A stretch of 64,000 nucleotides of DNA, from positions 124,001-188,000 of the forward strand of contig CARTDA010000003.1 in NCBI GenBank assembly GCA_949066965.1, read 5' to 3'. This document shows positions 17,322 to 24,854 of the stretch, piece after piece. The translations under genes were made by a program, and so were the position numbers. The notes beneath the pieces were generated by a model, which was given only the letters and a program-made list of their open reading frames with translations, did no database searches and was not told where the DNA came from. How positions within the stretch are numbered: position 1 is the first letter of the stretch; the number at the start of each line of letters is the position of its first letter. The DNA comes from COE1 sp949066965 (GTDB lineage Bacteria; Bacillota; Clostridia; Lachnospirales; Lachnospiraceae).

Positions 17322-17350
17322 ATTATACTTATAACCAAAACGTTTGTCAA
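17322..17350 (-). promoter_or_regulatory. Promoter of the opp operon
   Basis: TTGACA (17345-17350) and TATAAT (17322-17327) are separated by exactly 17 bases on the minus strand, a consensus sigma-A promoter. The leader to oppA would be about 225 bases. Confidence 0.85.
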
Positions 17351-17466
17351 TAGTTTCAAGCACTGTCATTTTTCGCATAATTATAATTACTTATCCCGCC
17401 TTTTCTGCTCTTTTATACAGCACAATGCATAAAATAGCAGGATATCGCATAATAATACTTTCAAAT

Positions 17467-18144
17467 TTAAATATTTTCAATTTGCCAATCAATGGGCTCT
17501 ACCCCATTCGCCCTGAGAAATTCATTTGCCTGACTAAAATGTCTGCATCCAAAAAAGCCGCGGTATGCAGATAAAGGGCTTGGATGTGGTGCTTTTAAAA
17601 TCAAATGCTTTGGATTCGTGAGCATCGGAATCTTACTCTGTGCAGGCTTTCCCCATAGCAGATATACAATCGGTCTGTCCTGCGCATTCACCGCCTGTAT
17701 CACCGCATCCGTAAACTTTTCCCAGCCTTTTCCCTGATGGGAATTCGCCTGATGTGCCCGCACCGTGAGTACCGTATTTAGCAGCAGCACGCCCTGCTCT
17801 GCCCATTTTTTTAAATACCCATTATTTGGAATACTACATCCCAAATCTTCATTCAGCTCTTTATAAATATTCTGCAAAGATGGCGGTATTTCAGGCTGGC
17901 TCGGAAGGACTGAGAAACTAAGACCATGTGCCTGATTTACATTGTGATATGGATCCTGCCCCAGCAAAAGTACTTTTACCTTACTCAGGGGGGTAAAATG
18001 CATTGCATTAAATATATCGTCAGAAGGAGGATATACAACCACTTTGCTGTACTCATCTTTTACAAATTGATACAGCTCCTTGTAATAAGGTTTGTGGAAC
18101 TCTTCCTGTACCGCTTCCAGCCAGTCATCTGTCAACATTGCCAT
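17467..18144 (-). CDS. ung: Uracil-DNA glycosylase (family 1)
   Basis: The 225-residue enzyme has the water-activating GQDPYH motif (residues 62-67), the uracil-binding LLLNTVLTVR segment, and the minor-groove loop HPSPLSAYRGFFGCRHF (His187). It cuts uracil from DNA at the start of base-excision repair. AAAGGAG precedes the ATG at 18144 by eight bases. It lies 46 bases after hisF on the same strand and could be co-transcribed, though the functions are unrelated. Confidence 0.97.
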   Translation of the reverse strand: MAMLTDDWLEAVQEEFHKPYYKELYQFVKDEYSKVVVYPPSDDIFNAMHFTPLSKVKVLLLGQDPYHNVNQAHGLSFSVLPSQPEIPPSLQNIYKELNEDLGCSIPNNGYLKKWAEQGVLLLNTVLTVRAHQANSHQGKGWEKFTDAVIQAVNAQDRPIVYLLWGKPAQSKIPMLTNPKHLILKAPHPSPLSAYRGFFGCRHFSQANEFLRANGVEPIDWQIENI

Positions 18145-18190
18145 AATCGTCTCTCCTTTGTATAAAGCTTTAACTTTGAACTGTTCTGTC

Positions 18191-18955
18191 TTAACAATTT
18201 CTTACCGAAATCCCCCTGTTTTCCAAATACGCCTTAACTTCCCTGATTTCCAGTTCTTTGAAATGAAACAGCGAAGCCGCCAGCACTGCGTCCGCTTTGC
18301 CGTCAGCAAACGCATCATAAAAATGTTCCAGCTTTCCTGCCCCGCCTGAGGCTATGACCGGAATGGACACGTTTTCCGAGACTGTTCTGGTAAGTTCAAT
18401 ATCATAACCGTTTTTTGTCCCGTCACAGTCCATACTGGTAAGAAGGATTTCCCCGGCTCCAAGCTGATTTGCCCTGACTGCCCACTCTACCGCGTCAATG
18501 CCCATATCAACCCGGCCGCCGTTCTTATAAATATTCCATCCGCTTCCGTCTGCCCTTCTCTTTGCGTCAATTGCAACCACCACGCACTGACTGCCAAATT
18601 TGTCTGCCGCCGCACTGATTAGTTCCGGATTCATAATGGCTGCACTGTTCACTGCAACCTTATCCGCCCCCTCACGCAGTATCGCTTTGAAATCATCCAC
18701 TGTCCTGATACCGCCGCCTACCGTAAATGGTATAAATACTTTTTCCGCCACCCGGCGCACCATGTCAACCTTGGTAGCGCGATTATCCGACGATGCTGTA
18801 ATATCAAGAAAAACAACTTCGTCAGCTCCCGCCTTGTCATATGCCGCAGCAATCGCAACAGGATCTCCTGCATCAATCAGATTTACGAAATTTACGCCCT
18901 TTACAACCCGTCCGTTATTTACATCCAGACATGGAATAATTCTTTTTGTAATCAT
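18191..18955 (-). CDS. hisF: Imidazole glycerol phosphate synthase subunit HisF
   Basis: The 254-residue TIM barrel has the catalytic aspartates Asp11 (PCLDVNNG) and Asp130 (VAIDAKRR) and the phosphate-binding VGGGIR segment. It closes the imidazole ring using ammonia from HisH. AAAGGGGTGG precedes the ATG. HisH is immediately upstream, and the rest of the histidine pathway is not in the window. Confidence 0.97.
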   Translation of the reverse strand: MITKRIIPCLDVNNGRVVKGVNFVNLIDAGDPVAIAAAYDKAGADEVVFLDITASSDNRATKVDMVRRVAEKVFIPFTVGGGIRTVDDFKAILREGADKVAVNSAAIMNPELISAAADKFGSQCVVVAIDAKRRADGSGWNIYKNGGRVDMGIDAVEWAVRANQLGAGEILLTSMDCDGTKNGYDIELTRTVSENVSIPVIASGGAGKLEHFYDAFADGKADAVLAASLFHFKELEIREVKAYLENRGISVRNC

Positions 18956-18989
18956 TGCCTGCCACCCCTTTATCCGTTCCTGCGCTTCA

Positions 18990-19595
18990 TCACAGCTCTA
19001 TAAAATTTTTCAGTATATGTAGTCCGACATCCGAACTTTTTTCCGGATGAAACTGACAGGCAAATACATTCTCTTTTTCGACAGATGCATGGATATTTAC
19101 CACATATTCTGTAGATGCCACCACAATTTCCGGCTCTTGTGCCTGTAGATAATAGGAGTGCACAAAATATACATACGAATGCTCTGCTATCCCTTTATAA
19201 AGCTTTCCGCTATTTGGAAACCGAATGGAATTCCATCCTATCTGTGGCACCTTTAATCCATGGTCATCCGGTATTTTTATGATTTTCCCTTTTAAAATAC
19301 CGAGTCCTGTTACACCGGGTGATTCCTCACTTGATTCAAACAAAAGCTGCAATCCGAGACATATGCCAAGAAACGGCGTTTTTTTTGCAATTACTTCCTT
19401 GATTATCGCTTCCAGACCGTATCTTCGAATCTTTTCCATGGCGTCACCAAACGCCCCCACACCCGGAAGTATCACTTTATCTGCATTTAAAATTGTCTCC
19501 CGATCCCGCGTGATTACTGCTGATTCTCCCAGTGAAATCAGTGCCTTTTCCACACTTTTGATGTTTCCGGCATCATAGTCAATAATTGCCACCAT
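18990..19595 (-). CDS. hisH: Imidazole glycerol phosphate synthase glutaminase subunit HisH
   Basis: The 201-residue class I glutamine amidotransferase has the nucleophile Cys79 in GICLGLQLLFE and the His183/Glu185 pair in QFHPEKS. It releases ammonia from glutamine for HisF. The start at 19595 (MVAIIDYDAGN) matches the family; the upstream in-frame start at 19634 adds residues of no match. A terminator precedes the gene, so hisHF needs its own promoter or read-through from the acidic repeat gene. Confidence 0.96.
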   Translation of the reverse strand: MVAIIDYDAGNIKSVEKALISLGESAVITRDRETILNADKVILPGVGAFGDAMEKIRRYGLEAIIKEVIAKKTPFLGICLGLQLLFESSEESPGVTGLGILKGKIIKIPDDHGLKVPQIGWNSIRFPNSGKLYKGIAEHSYVYFVHSYYLQAQEPEIVVASTEYVVNIHASVEKENVFACQFHPEKSSDVGLHILKNFIEL

Positions 19596-19618
19596 CTTGC
19601 GTTTCCTGCCTTTCTGTT

Positions 19619-19645
19619 GAAAAGGATACCACAAAACGGTATCCT
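19619..19645 (-). terminator. Terminator after the acidic repeat protein gene
   Basis: AGGATACC (minus strand, 19638-19645) pairs with GGTATCCT (19623-19630), followed by TTTTC. The stem begins inside the stop codon of the acidic repeat gene. Confidence 0.7.
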
Positions 19646-22112
19646 AATTCGCTGCTATTATGTCACTCAATGCGATTGAATAAGTCAACGCATCCTCTGT
19701 ATTGATAAGTTCTCTTGCCTTTGCCTCGTCAATACTATATTTATCTGCAAGCGTATTTAATATCGTTTCCTTAACCGCATCAACCTCGTCTGCCACACCA
19801 TACTTTTCCGCGTCTGCATTAATATAGTCATAGGTCGCAATTCCCTGAAGAAGTGCGTCAAGCGCTTCCATCTCACGCCCCATTTTTAAGTTAATCTGAT
19901 AAGAATCGTACCTTCTCTGAATCTTATAAATCACTTCACTTCTCGCCTTTATCAGGCCTTCGTCTTTGGATTCGTCAAGTTCCATGCCAAACATCGCCTG
20001 ATAAACGGTCTTATAGTCCTTGTCATAATATGCGTTTCTGGCTTTCTGAAGATATCCCTGCGTGGACAAAATATTTGCTGCCAGAATAACTGCCCCGCCT
20101 ACAGACGCACCAAAGGCTGCTGCTGCTGCAATTTTTTTCGGCGGAATCCGTTTTTTGGGTCCTTCTGCCGCACGTTTTGCCGCCAGTTTTGCTTCCTTGG
20201 CTGCCTTCTTTTCTTTCTTTTTCTGCGCTGCCGCCTCCTGCTTTGCCTTGTTTGCTGCTGCTTTCTCCTCCGCCTTGGCCTTCTTCTCTTCTTCCTTGGC
20301 AAGTTTTTCTTCTTCTTTTTTCGTCAGTTCTTCTTTCTTTTTTGCCTGTTTTGCCTCTTTTTCAGCCGCAAGTTCCTCCTCTGTCGGCTCCGGCACCAGC
20401 TCTTCTGTCAGCAGATTAAAGAATTTGCCTAATTTTCCCGGCTCCTTCGTGCTTTCTGCCTCGTGTTCCTCCGCATCGCCTTTTTTCTTTTTCTTCGCGT
20501 TCTTCTTGCCCTTTTTCTTTGCGTCACTGTCATCCGATGTTTCGTGTGACATGCCTGCACCATCCGGATTTAAGATGGATTCCGGAATGACTGGCAGCGG
20601 CACTCCGCCATCATCCTCATCATCAACATGCTTCACACCCGCATTGACTGAAGCCGCCTCATCGTCTGCCATCTGGTTCAAAATATCCATCATGTCATCC
20701 TGAATGGGCTCATTATTGTCCGACTTCTTTAACATGTCATTGATTTCCGCAAGCTCCGCATCATCATCCAGCATATTCAATACATCCTCAAGGCTGTCAT
20801 CCATTCCGGCAGAGATATCCTCACCACTGTCATCTGATAAGGACAGATCATTCTGTGATTCCATTGAAGAACCTAAATCCGAGGCATCACCAAAATCGAA
20901 TTCATCTATATTCAGTTCTCCTGCCATTGCCGTTTCTGTCTCCGACTGAATGGCTTCCTCAAGACCGTCTATATTCATGTCGTTCTGCATCAATGAACTA
21001 TCATCTGGTATCTCCGGCATTTCGAAATCTTCCAGTTTCAATTCCTCATCCAACTCTGGCATTCCTATATCCTCCAATGCAAGATTTTCACCTGTCTCCG
21101 GAATTTCTTGTATCTCTTCCGTTACTTCTGGCTGTCCTATATCTACCGGCTGTGGTTCTTCTACTGTCTCCGACAGCCCTGTATCCTCCAATTGCAGCGA
21201 TTCCCCTAATTCCAGCTGTGGTAAATCCGGCTGTTCGATATCTTCTGGCTGCAACGCACCAGCCGATTCTGACTGCTCTGTCCCCACCGGCTGTGGCTCT
21301 GGTTCCTCTTCTGATATCTCTGGCAGTTCCAGCTCATTCAGCAATGGTTCCCCTGTTTCAAACTGTTCCGGCAGTTCCGTCCCTAAATCCGGCAGTTCAA
21401 TATCCTCCAGATTGATATCCTCTAGTTCCGCCTCCTCCAACTGTTCCGGTTCTTCTTCAGGCATCATGATATCCTCTAATGTGAACTCGTCCCCTGTTTC
21501 TGGAAAATCGGGCAAATTTACATCATCCTGTTGTAGTCCCTCATCCAATTCGGACAGCTCGATATTATCCAGCTGCAATTCTTCACCCATCTCCGGCAGC
21601 TCAATTTTTTCTGGCTGCAATCCCTCATCCATATCCGAAATTCCGGGCAGCCCAAAATCTTCAAGCTTCAATTCTTTGTCCGCTTCCGGTTCTTTCTCCT
21701 GTTCGATATCGGGCTCACTTCCAAGAAGTTCTGGAATTTCCAAGGAATCCAAATCACCCTCAAGCTTTATATCCATGTCAGGCAGTTCCATGTCGGGAAT
21801 TTCCGGTATTTCTGGTATCTCGATTGAGTCAAGATTGATATCATCTAATAATATTGGTTCTTCCGCTGCCGGTTCTTCTGCCACAATACGCTCCACCTCA
21901 GAATCTTTATCCAACGACTGTGTTTCCCCCGGTATCATGTCTCCTGCTGATATCTCATTTTCAAATACCAATGGATTCCCATCCGTCTCAGATATGCCTG
22001 CATCCTCATTTTCAATTGCAGCATCCGCAGGCATTGCTTCCCCTGATTTCGCCTGTACCGTCTCCGACAAGGAATTTAACAAATCATTTAAATAATTCTC
22101 CTCTGAACTCAT
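19644..22112 (-). CDS. Very acidic repeat protein with coiled coil and one membrane helix
   Basis: I do not recognise a family for this 822-residue protein. Residues from about 60 to 460 are dense in Glu, Asp, Leu, Ile and Pro. They consist of loose repeats of about 18-25 residues with cores such as LEDIELPEL, LPDLGTELPE and LQLDNIELSE. A lysine-rich patch (KKGKKNAKKKKKG) follows, then a long K/E/A-rich coiled coil (about 570-655). One membrane helix (661-682) and a C-terminal domain of about 140 residues with TPR-like helices complete the protein. Its start overlaps the stop of the SIR2-like gene by four bases (ATGA), so the two are translationally coupled, downstream of cheV. The layout, a long charged arm on one side of the membrane and a helical domain on the other, suggests a scaffold. 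That is inference. Confidence 0.85.
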   Translation of the reverse strand: MSSEENYLNDLLNSLSETVQAKSGEAMPADAAIENEDAGISETDGNPLVFENEISAGDMIPGETQSLDKDSEVERIVAEEPAAEEPILLDDINLDSIEIPEIPEIPDMELPDMDIKLEGDLDSLEIPELLGSEPDIEQEKEPEADKELKLEDFGLPGISDMDEGLQPEKIELPEMGEELQLDNIELSELDEGLQQDDVNLPDFPETGDEFTLEDIMMPEEEPEQLEEAELEDINLEDIELPDLGTELPEQFETGEPLLNELELPEISEEEPEPQPVGTEQSESAGALQPEDIEQPDLPQLELGESLQLEDTGLSETVEEPQPVDIGQPEVTEEIQEIPETGENLALEDIGMPELDEELKLEDFEMPEIPDDSSLMQNDMNIDGLEEAIQSETETAMAGELNIDEFDFGDASDLGSSMESQNDLSLSDDSGEDISAGMDDSLEDVLNMLDDDAELAEINDMLKKSDNNEPIQDDMMDILNQMADDEAASVNAGVKHVDDEDDGGVPLPVIPESILNPDGAGMSHETSDDSDAKKKGKKNAKKKKKGDAEEHEAESTKEPGKLGKFFNLLTEELVPEPTEEELAAEKEAKQAKKKEELTKKEEEKLAKEEEKKAKAEEKAAANKAKQEAAAQKKKEKKAAKEAKLAAKRAAEGPKKRIPPKKIAAAAAFGASVGGAVILAANILSTQGYLQKARNAYYDKDYKTVYQAMFGMELDESKDEGLIKARSEVIYKIQRRYDSYQINLKMGREMEALDALLQGIATYDYINADAEKYGVADEVDAVKETILNTLADKYSIDEAKARELINTEDALTYSIALSDIIAAN

Positions 22113-22927
22113 GTGAATCCCCCCCTGCATTCCAGTAAAAATTCAACTGCATTCTCACTTATACTGACCCCTTTTTCACCCAGCTCCTCTGTCAGCTGGT
22201 ATAATGTCTTGTTTATCCTAAAGAAACTAGCTTTCTGATTATAGAATGCTACCTTTTCGAACGGCCATCTTATAATATTTGGCAGATTCATCTCCACACC
22301 CAGTTCGAGAATGCATAATTTTTTATTCAGCGTCATCTGAAGCCATTTTGTATATCTGCCCCACTGCACCTGATAGCCATCTTCAATATAATTACTCTCA
22401 CACAATATATTATTGAAAGCCAACGGTTTCCCGCATACAGGGCATGTCGGAATCTCAAGCGAATCCAGCCCTACCCCATCCAAAATAGCCTGATTGACAA
22501 GATCCGAAAACTCTTTTGACGGATATAATTCGCTGGTACATTTTGCGCTGCATTGTAACATCTTATAATTTCCGCACGGCTCAACGATTCTTTCCACATC
22601 AAAAGCCGCCTTCTTAATGTTCTCATCAATACAGGTTGAAATCACAAAATAATTTTTATCCTTGACCATCTCGCAAAGCGCTCTGTATGCCTCTATCAGC
22701 TTACCATCATTATGTTCTGTTAAAAATCGATGCTCCAGGAAAGGAACAGTCCATTCCAGCGTCTGATTGATATCCACTTCCTCCAACGCAGACATAAGCC
22801 TTGGAAATTTGCCAATATCTCCAAAGCTTTCGTTAAATTCTTCCCCGATACCTACCAGAACCATATCAGCATCTGCAATTTTTTCCAATAATAATTTATG
22901 CTTCTCAGTCGTTTCTGTCCTGTCCAT
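22109..22927 (-). CDS. SIR2-like protein, probably catalytically altered
   Basis: The 272-residue protein follows the order of the SIR2 fold: a nucleotide-binding start ADMVLVGIGEEF, then FVISTCIDENI in the position of the sirtuin TxNID segment, and a four-cysteine zinc site (CSAKC and CPVCGK). A segment then aligns with the FGE region (LCESNYIED). The usual catalytic histidine (in HG) appears as EPCGNYK, and the GAGIS glycine motif is replaced by VGIGEEF, so classical deacetylation is doubtful. The ATG at 22927 follows TAGGAG by six bases. It is 49 bases after cheV and is coupled to the acidic repeat gene. It may bind NAD or ADP-ribose as a sensor. Confidence 0.65.
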   Translation of the reverse strand: MDRTETTEKHKLLLEKIADADMVLVGIGEEFNESFGDIGKFPRLMSALEEVDINQTLEWTVPFLEHRFLTEHNDGKLIEAYRALCEMVKDKNYFVISTCIDENIKKAAFDVERIVEPCGNYKMLQCSAKCTSELYPSKEFSDLVNQAILDGVGLDSLEIPTCPVCGKPLAFNNILCESNYIEDGYQVQWGRYTKWLQMTLNKKLCILELGVEMNLPNIIRWPFEKVAFYNQKASFFRINKTLYQLTEELGEKGVSISENAVEFLLECRGGFT

Positions 22928-22945
22928 GCCGTCTCCTAACTTATG

Positions 22946-22970
22946 AGAGCCGGGCATTTATCCCGGCTCT
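22946..22970. other. Hairpin between cheV and the SIR2-like gene
   Basis: AGAGCCGGG (22946-22954) pairs perfectly with CCCGGCTCT (22962-22970). The T-rich run is on the plus-strand side, so for the minus-strand operon it is more likely a partial block or RNA-stabilising stem than a full terminator. Confidence 0.6.
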
Positions 22971-22976
22971 ATCTTT

Positions 22977-23873
22977 TTATCTCGCAAGCAATTCGTCAAT
23001 GACCTTTACAAGATTGCCAATTTCAGGTTTTGATAACTGTGCATCTGCACCTAAATCTTCGCCTTTTCTCCTCATTTCCTCATTTACGAGTGATGAGAAA
23101 ATAATTACCGGTATGTGCTTTGTCGCATCGTCAGATTTGACAAGCTTCGTTAAGCGGTGTCCATCCATAAGAGGCATCTCAATATCTGTAATAAGCAGCT
23201 TGACATCGTGATCCAGCGTTCCTGCATCCCTGCACTTTACTATGTACTCCCATGCTTCCTCGCCGTTCTCTGCCTTGATGACATTGTCATATCCGGCTTT
23301 CTTGAGCGAATCAATGATAAGCTTTCTAAGAAGTGAAGAGTCCTCCGCAATTAGGATAGGAACCTCTGTTCCCTCTCTTTCCCCAAGCGCCTCAATCTCC
23401 GTGACTTTCAGTCCCGTCTCCGGATTAATGTCCGTGATAATCTTCTCAAAATCAAGAATGATAATCAGTTTACCATCAATCTTGATAATACCTGTCGAGA
23501 TACCGTCCTCTGCCGTGGTAACTGTTGCCCCCGGCTTAATGATATCAACCCATGAAACCCTGTGGATACCAATTACCGAATCAACATGAAACGCAATATC
23601 CAGTTTATTAAAGCTCGTGATAATAAATAAACCGCCCGGCTGAGACTGCCCGCGCTGCAGACAGTTGCGCAAATCAATCGCTGTAATCATCGCATCACGC
23701 GGCATAAATATACCTTCTACACTGGGATGCGCGTTGGGTACGGGTGTTACGGGTGAGTACGGAATAATCTCCCTGATTTTTGCCACATTAATACCGTATG
23801 AGTTTCCGTCCACCACAAATTCTAATACTTCCAACTCATTTGTTCCATTTTCCAAGAGAATCTTAGTCTCCAT
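22977..23873 (-). CDS. cheV: Chemotaxis coupling/response protein CheV
   Basis: The 298-residue protein has an N-terminal CheW-like domain (about 12-150, with INVAKIREIIPY) fused to a response-regulator receiver domain (about 172-298). The receiver has acidic Asp178, phospho-acceptor Asp230 in LLITDIEMPLMDG and a conserved lysine in LSKPEI. CheV couples receptors to CheA and uses its receiver for adaptation. The ATG at 23873 follows GGAGG by six bases. Two unrelated-looking genes (SIR2-like, acidic repeat) follow in the same direction. Confidence 0.93.
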   Translation of the reverse strand: METKILLENGTNELEVLEFVVDGNSYGINVAKIREIIPYSPVTPVPNAHPSVEGIFMPRDAMITAIDLRNCLQRGQSQPGGLFIITSFNKLDIAFHVDSVIGIHRVSWVDIIKPGATVTTAEDGISTGIIKIDGKLIIILDFEKIITDINPETGLKVTEIEALGEREGTEVPILIAEDSSLLRKLIIDSLKKAGYDNVIKAENGEEAWEYIVKCRDAGTLDHDVKLLITDIEMPLMDGHRLTKLVKSDDATKHIPVIIFSSLVNEEMRRKGEDLGADAQLSKPEIGNLVKVIDELLAR

Positions 23874-24037
23874 ATTAAACCTCCATTCTACCAGACAATT
23901 GAAAATATTTCCAGTTATTGTCCATATTTTCAATCTCTTTATTATCACTGCTTTGCAGAGTGTATATCTTTTTTTAATTATAACATATGTATAGGAATAA
24001 ATACAAATATTTTCAGAAAATTTTTAACAATTTCTGC

Positions 24038-24061
24038 AACAGTTCAGCCTTTGGGTTCCTG
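24038..24061. repeat. Second copy of the AACAGTTCAGCCTT repeat
   Basis: This 24-base sequence matches 6546-6569 at 22 of 24 positions. It lies just after the lipoprotein gene, between it and cheV. Unlike the other copy it has no perfect flanking stem. Confidence 0.55.
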
Positions 24062-24069
24062 CCATAAGA

Positions 24070-24840
24070 TTATTTTAATTTCACAGTACAGTTTTGACCA
24101 TTTGAGGATACCATTTGTAAGGTCAGCGTCTGGATTTCCTGCTCTGTAGTCTCCTCTACCTCTGCCACTACTACCGTGTCAACAGTCTCACCAGCCGGAA
24201 CAACATCCATAAATGATATCAAATCATTTGGAATCATGGTATTCAGCGCCGGCACAGAACCTGCATCATTGATTCTCATACGAATTCCAAGTCCATATTC
24301 AAAGAAACTGCAATCGACGTCCTCCTCCGGTGACCCTTCGACGTCAAAATGAATCACAAGCAGTTTCTTTCCCTGTGCAGCATCCACACAAAATCCTGTA
24401 TTATCTTGCGGATAAGAATCACACAGCTCAAACGACTGGTATCTGATAATGACATCATCGATTCCCAGCTCTGCCGCCAAATCAATATCTGCTGACGATA
24501 CGACTTCTGCCACGACTGTCTCTTCCGTCTCGGCAGGGGATTCCTCCTGCGAGCCACTTGATACCGGATTATCTGTGATTTCTGTTTGCGTCTGTTGCGT
24601 CTCTGTTTCCCCGCCAGCCGCCGTCTCATCCGTCTCCTGCATAGCTGCCTTTGCTGCTGCCACTTCCTCCTCACTGACAATTTTATAGTCATATTTGGGC
24701 GAGTATTTTAATATGAGTCCTGCCGCATACTCCGCAACCATTTCAGACTGTTCTGCCGTAAGCTCCGGCATGGAGTCGACACAGCCGGTCAAAAGCATTG
24801 CCGACATGACAAAAAGCCCCAAAACTTTCCCCTTTTTCAA
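24070..24840 (-). CDS. Lipoprotein of unknown function
   Basis: The 256-residue protein starts with a signal peptide and an LLTGC lipobox (Cys20). A helical segment, a Glu/Thr/Gln-rich linker of about 60 residues (near 65-125) and a C-terminal beta-rich domain (about 130-256) follow. The start codon is TTG at 24840, preceded by GGAGG; no better ATG exists before the signal peptide. It is 14 bases after the histidine kinase gene, so it probably belongs to the same operon and may be an output or accessory sensor of it. I do not recognise the C-terminal domain. Confidence 0.8.
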   Translation of the reverse strand: MKKGKVLGLFVMSAMLLTGCVDSMPELTAEQSEMVAEYAAGLILKYSPKYDYKIVSEEEVAAAKAAMQETDETAAGGETETQQTQTEITDNPVSSGSQEESPAETEETVVAEVVSSADIDLAAELGIDDVIIRYQSFELCDSYPQDNTGFCVDAAQGKKLLVIHFDVEGSPEEDVDCSFFEYGLGIRMRINDAGSVPALNTMIPNDLISFMDVVPAGETVDTVVVAEVEETTEQEIQTLTLQMVSSNGQNCTVKLK

Positions 24841-24854
24841 AGAAACACCTCCAT

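Noticed and set aside
20099..20302. Arg/Lys-rich small frame inside the acidic repeat gene
   Set aside because: It is an alternative-frame reading of the K/E/A coiled coil, too biased to be a real basic protein.
20950..22095. Long plus-strand open frame rich in Ser/Gly/Ile, opposite the acidic repeat gene
   Set aside because: It is the antisense shadow of GAA/GAT/CTG-rich repeats, lacks a ribosome binding site and has simple composition only.
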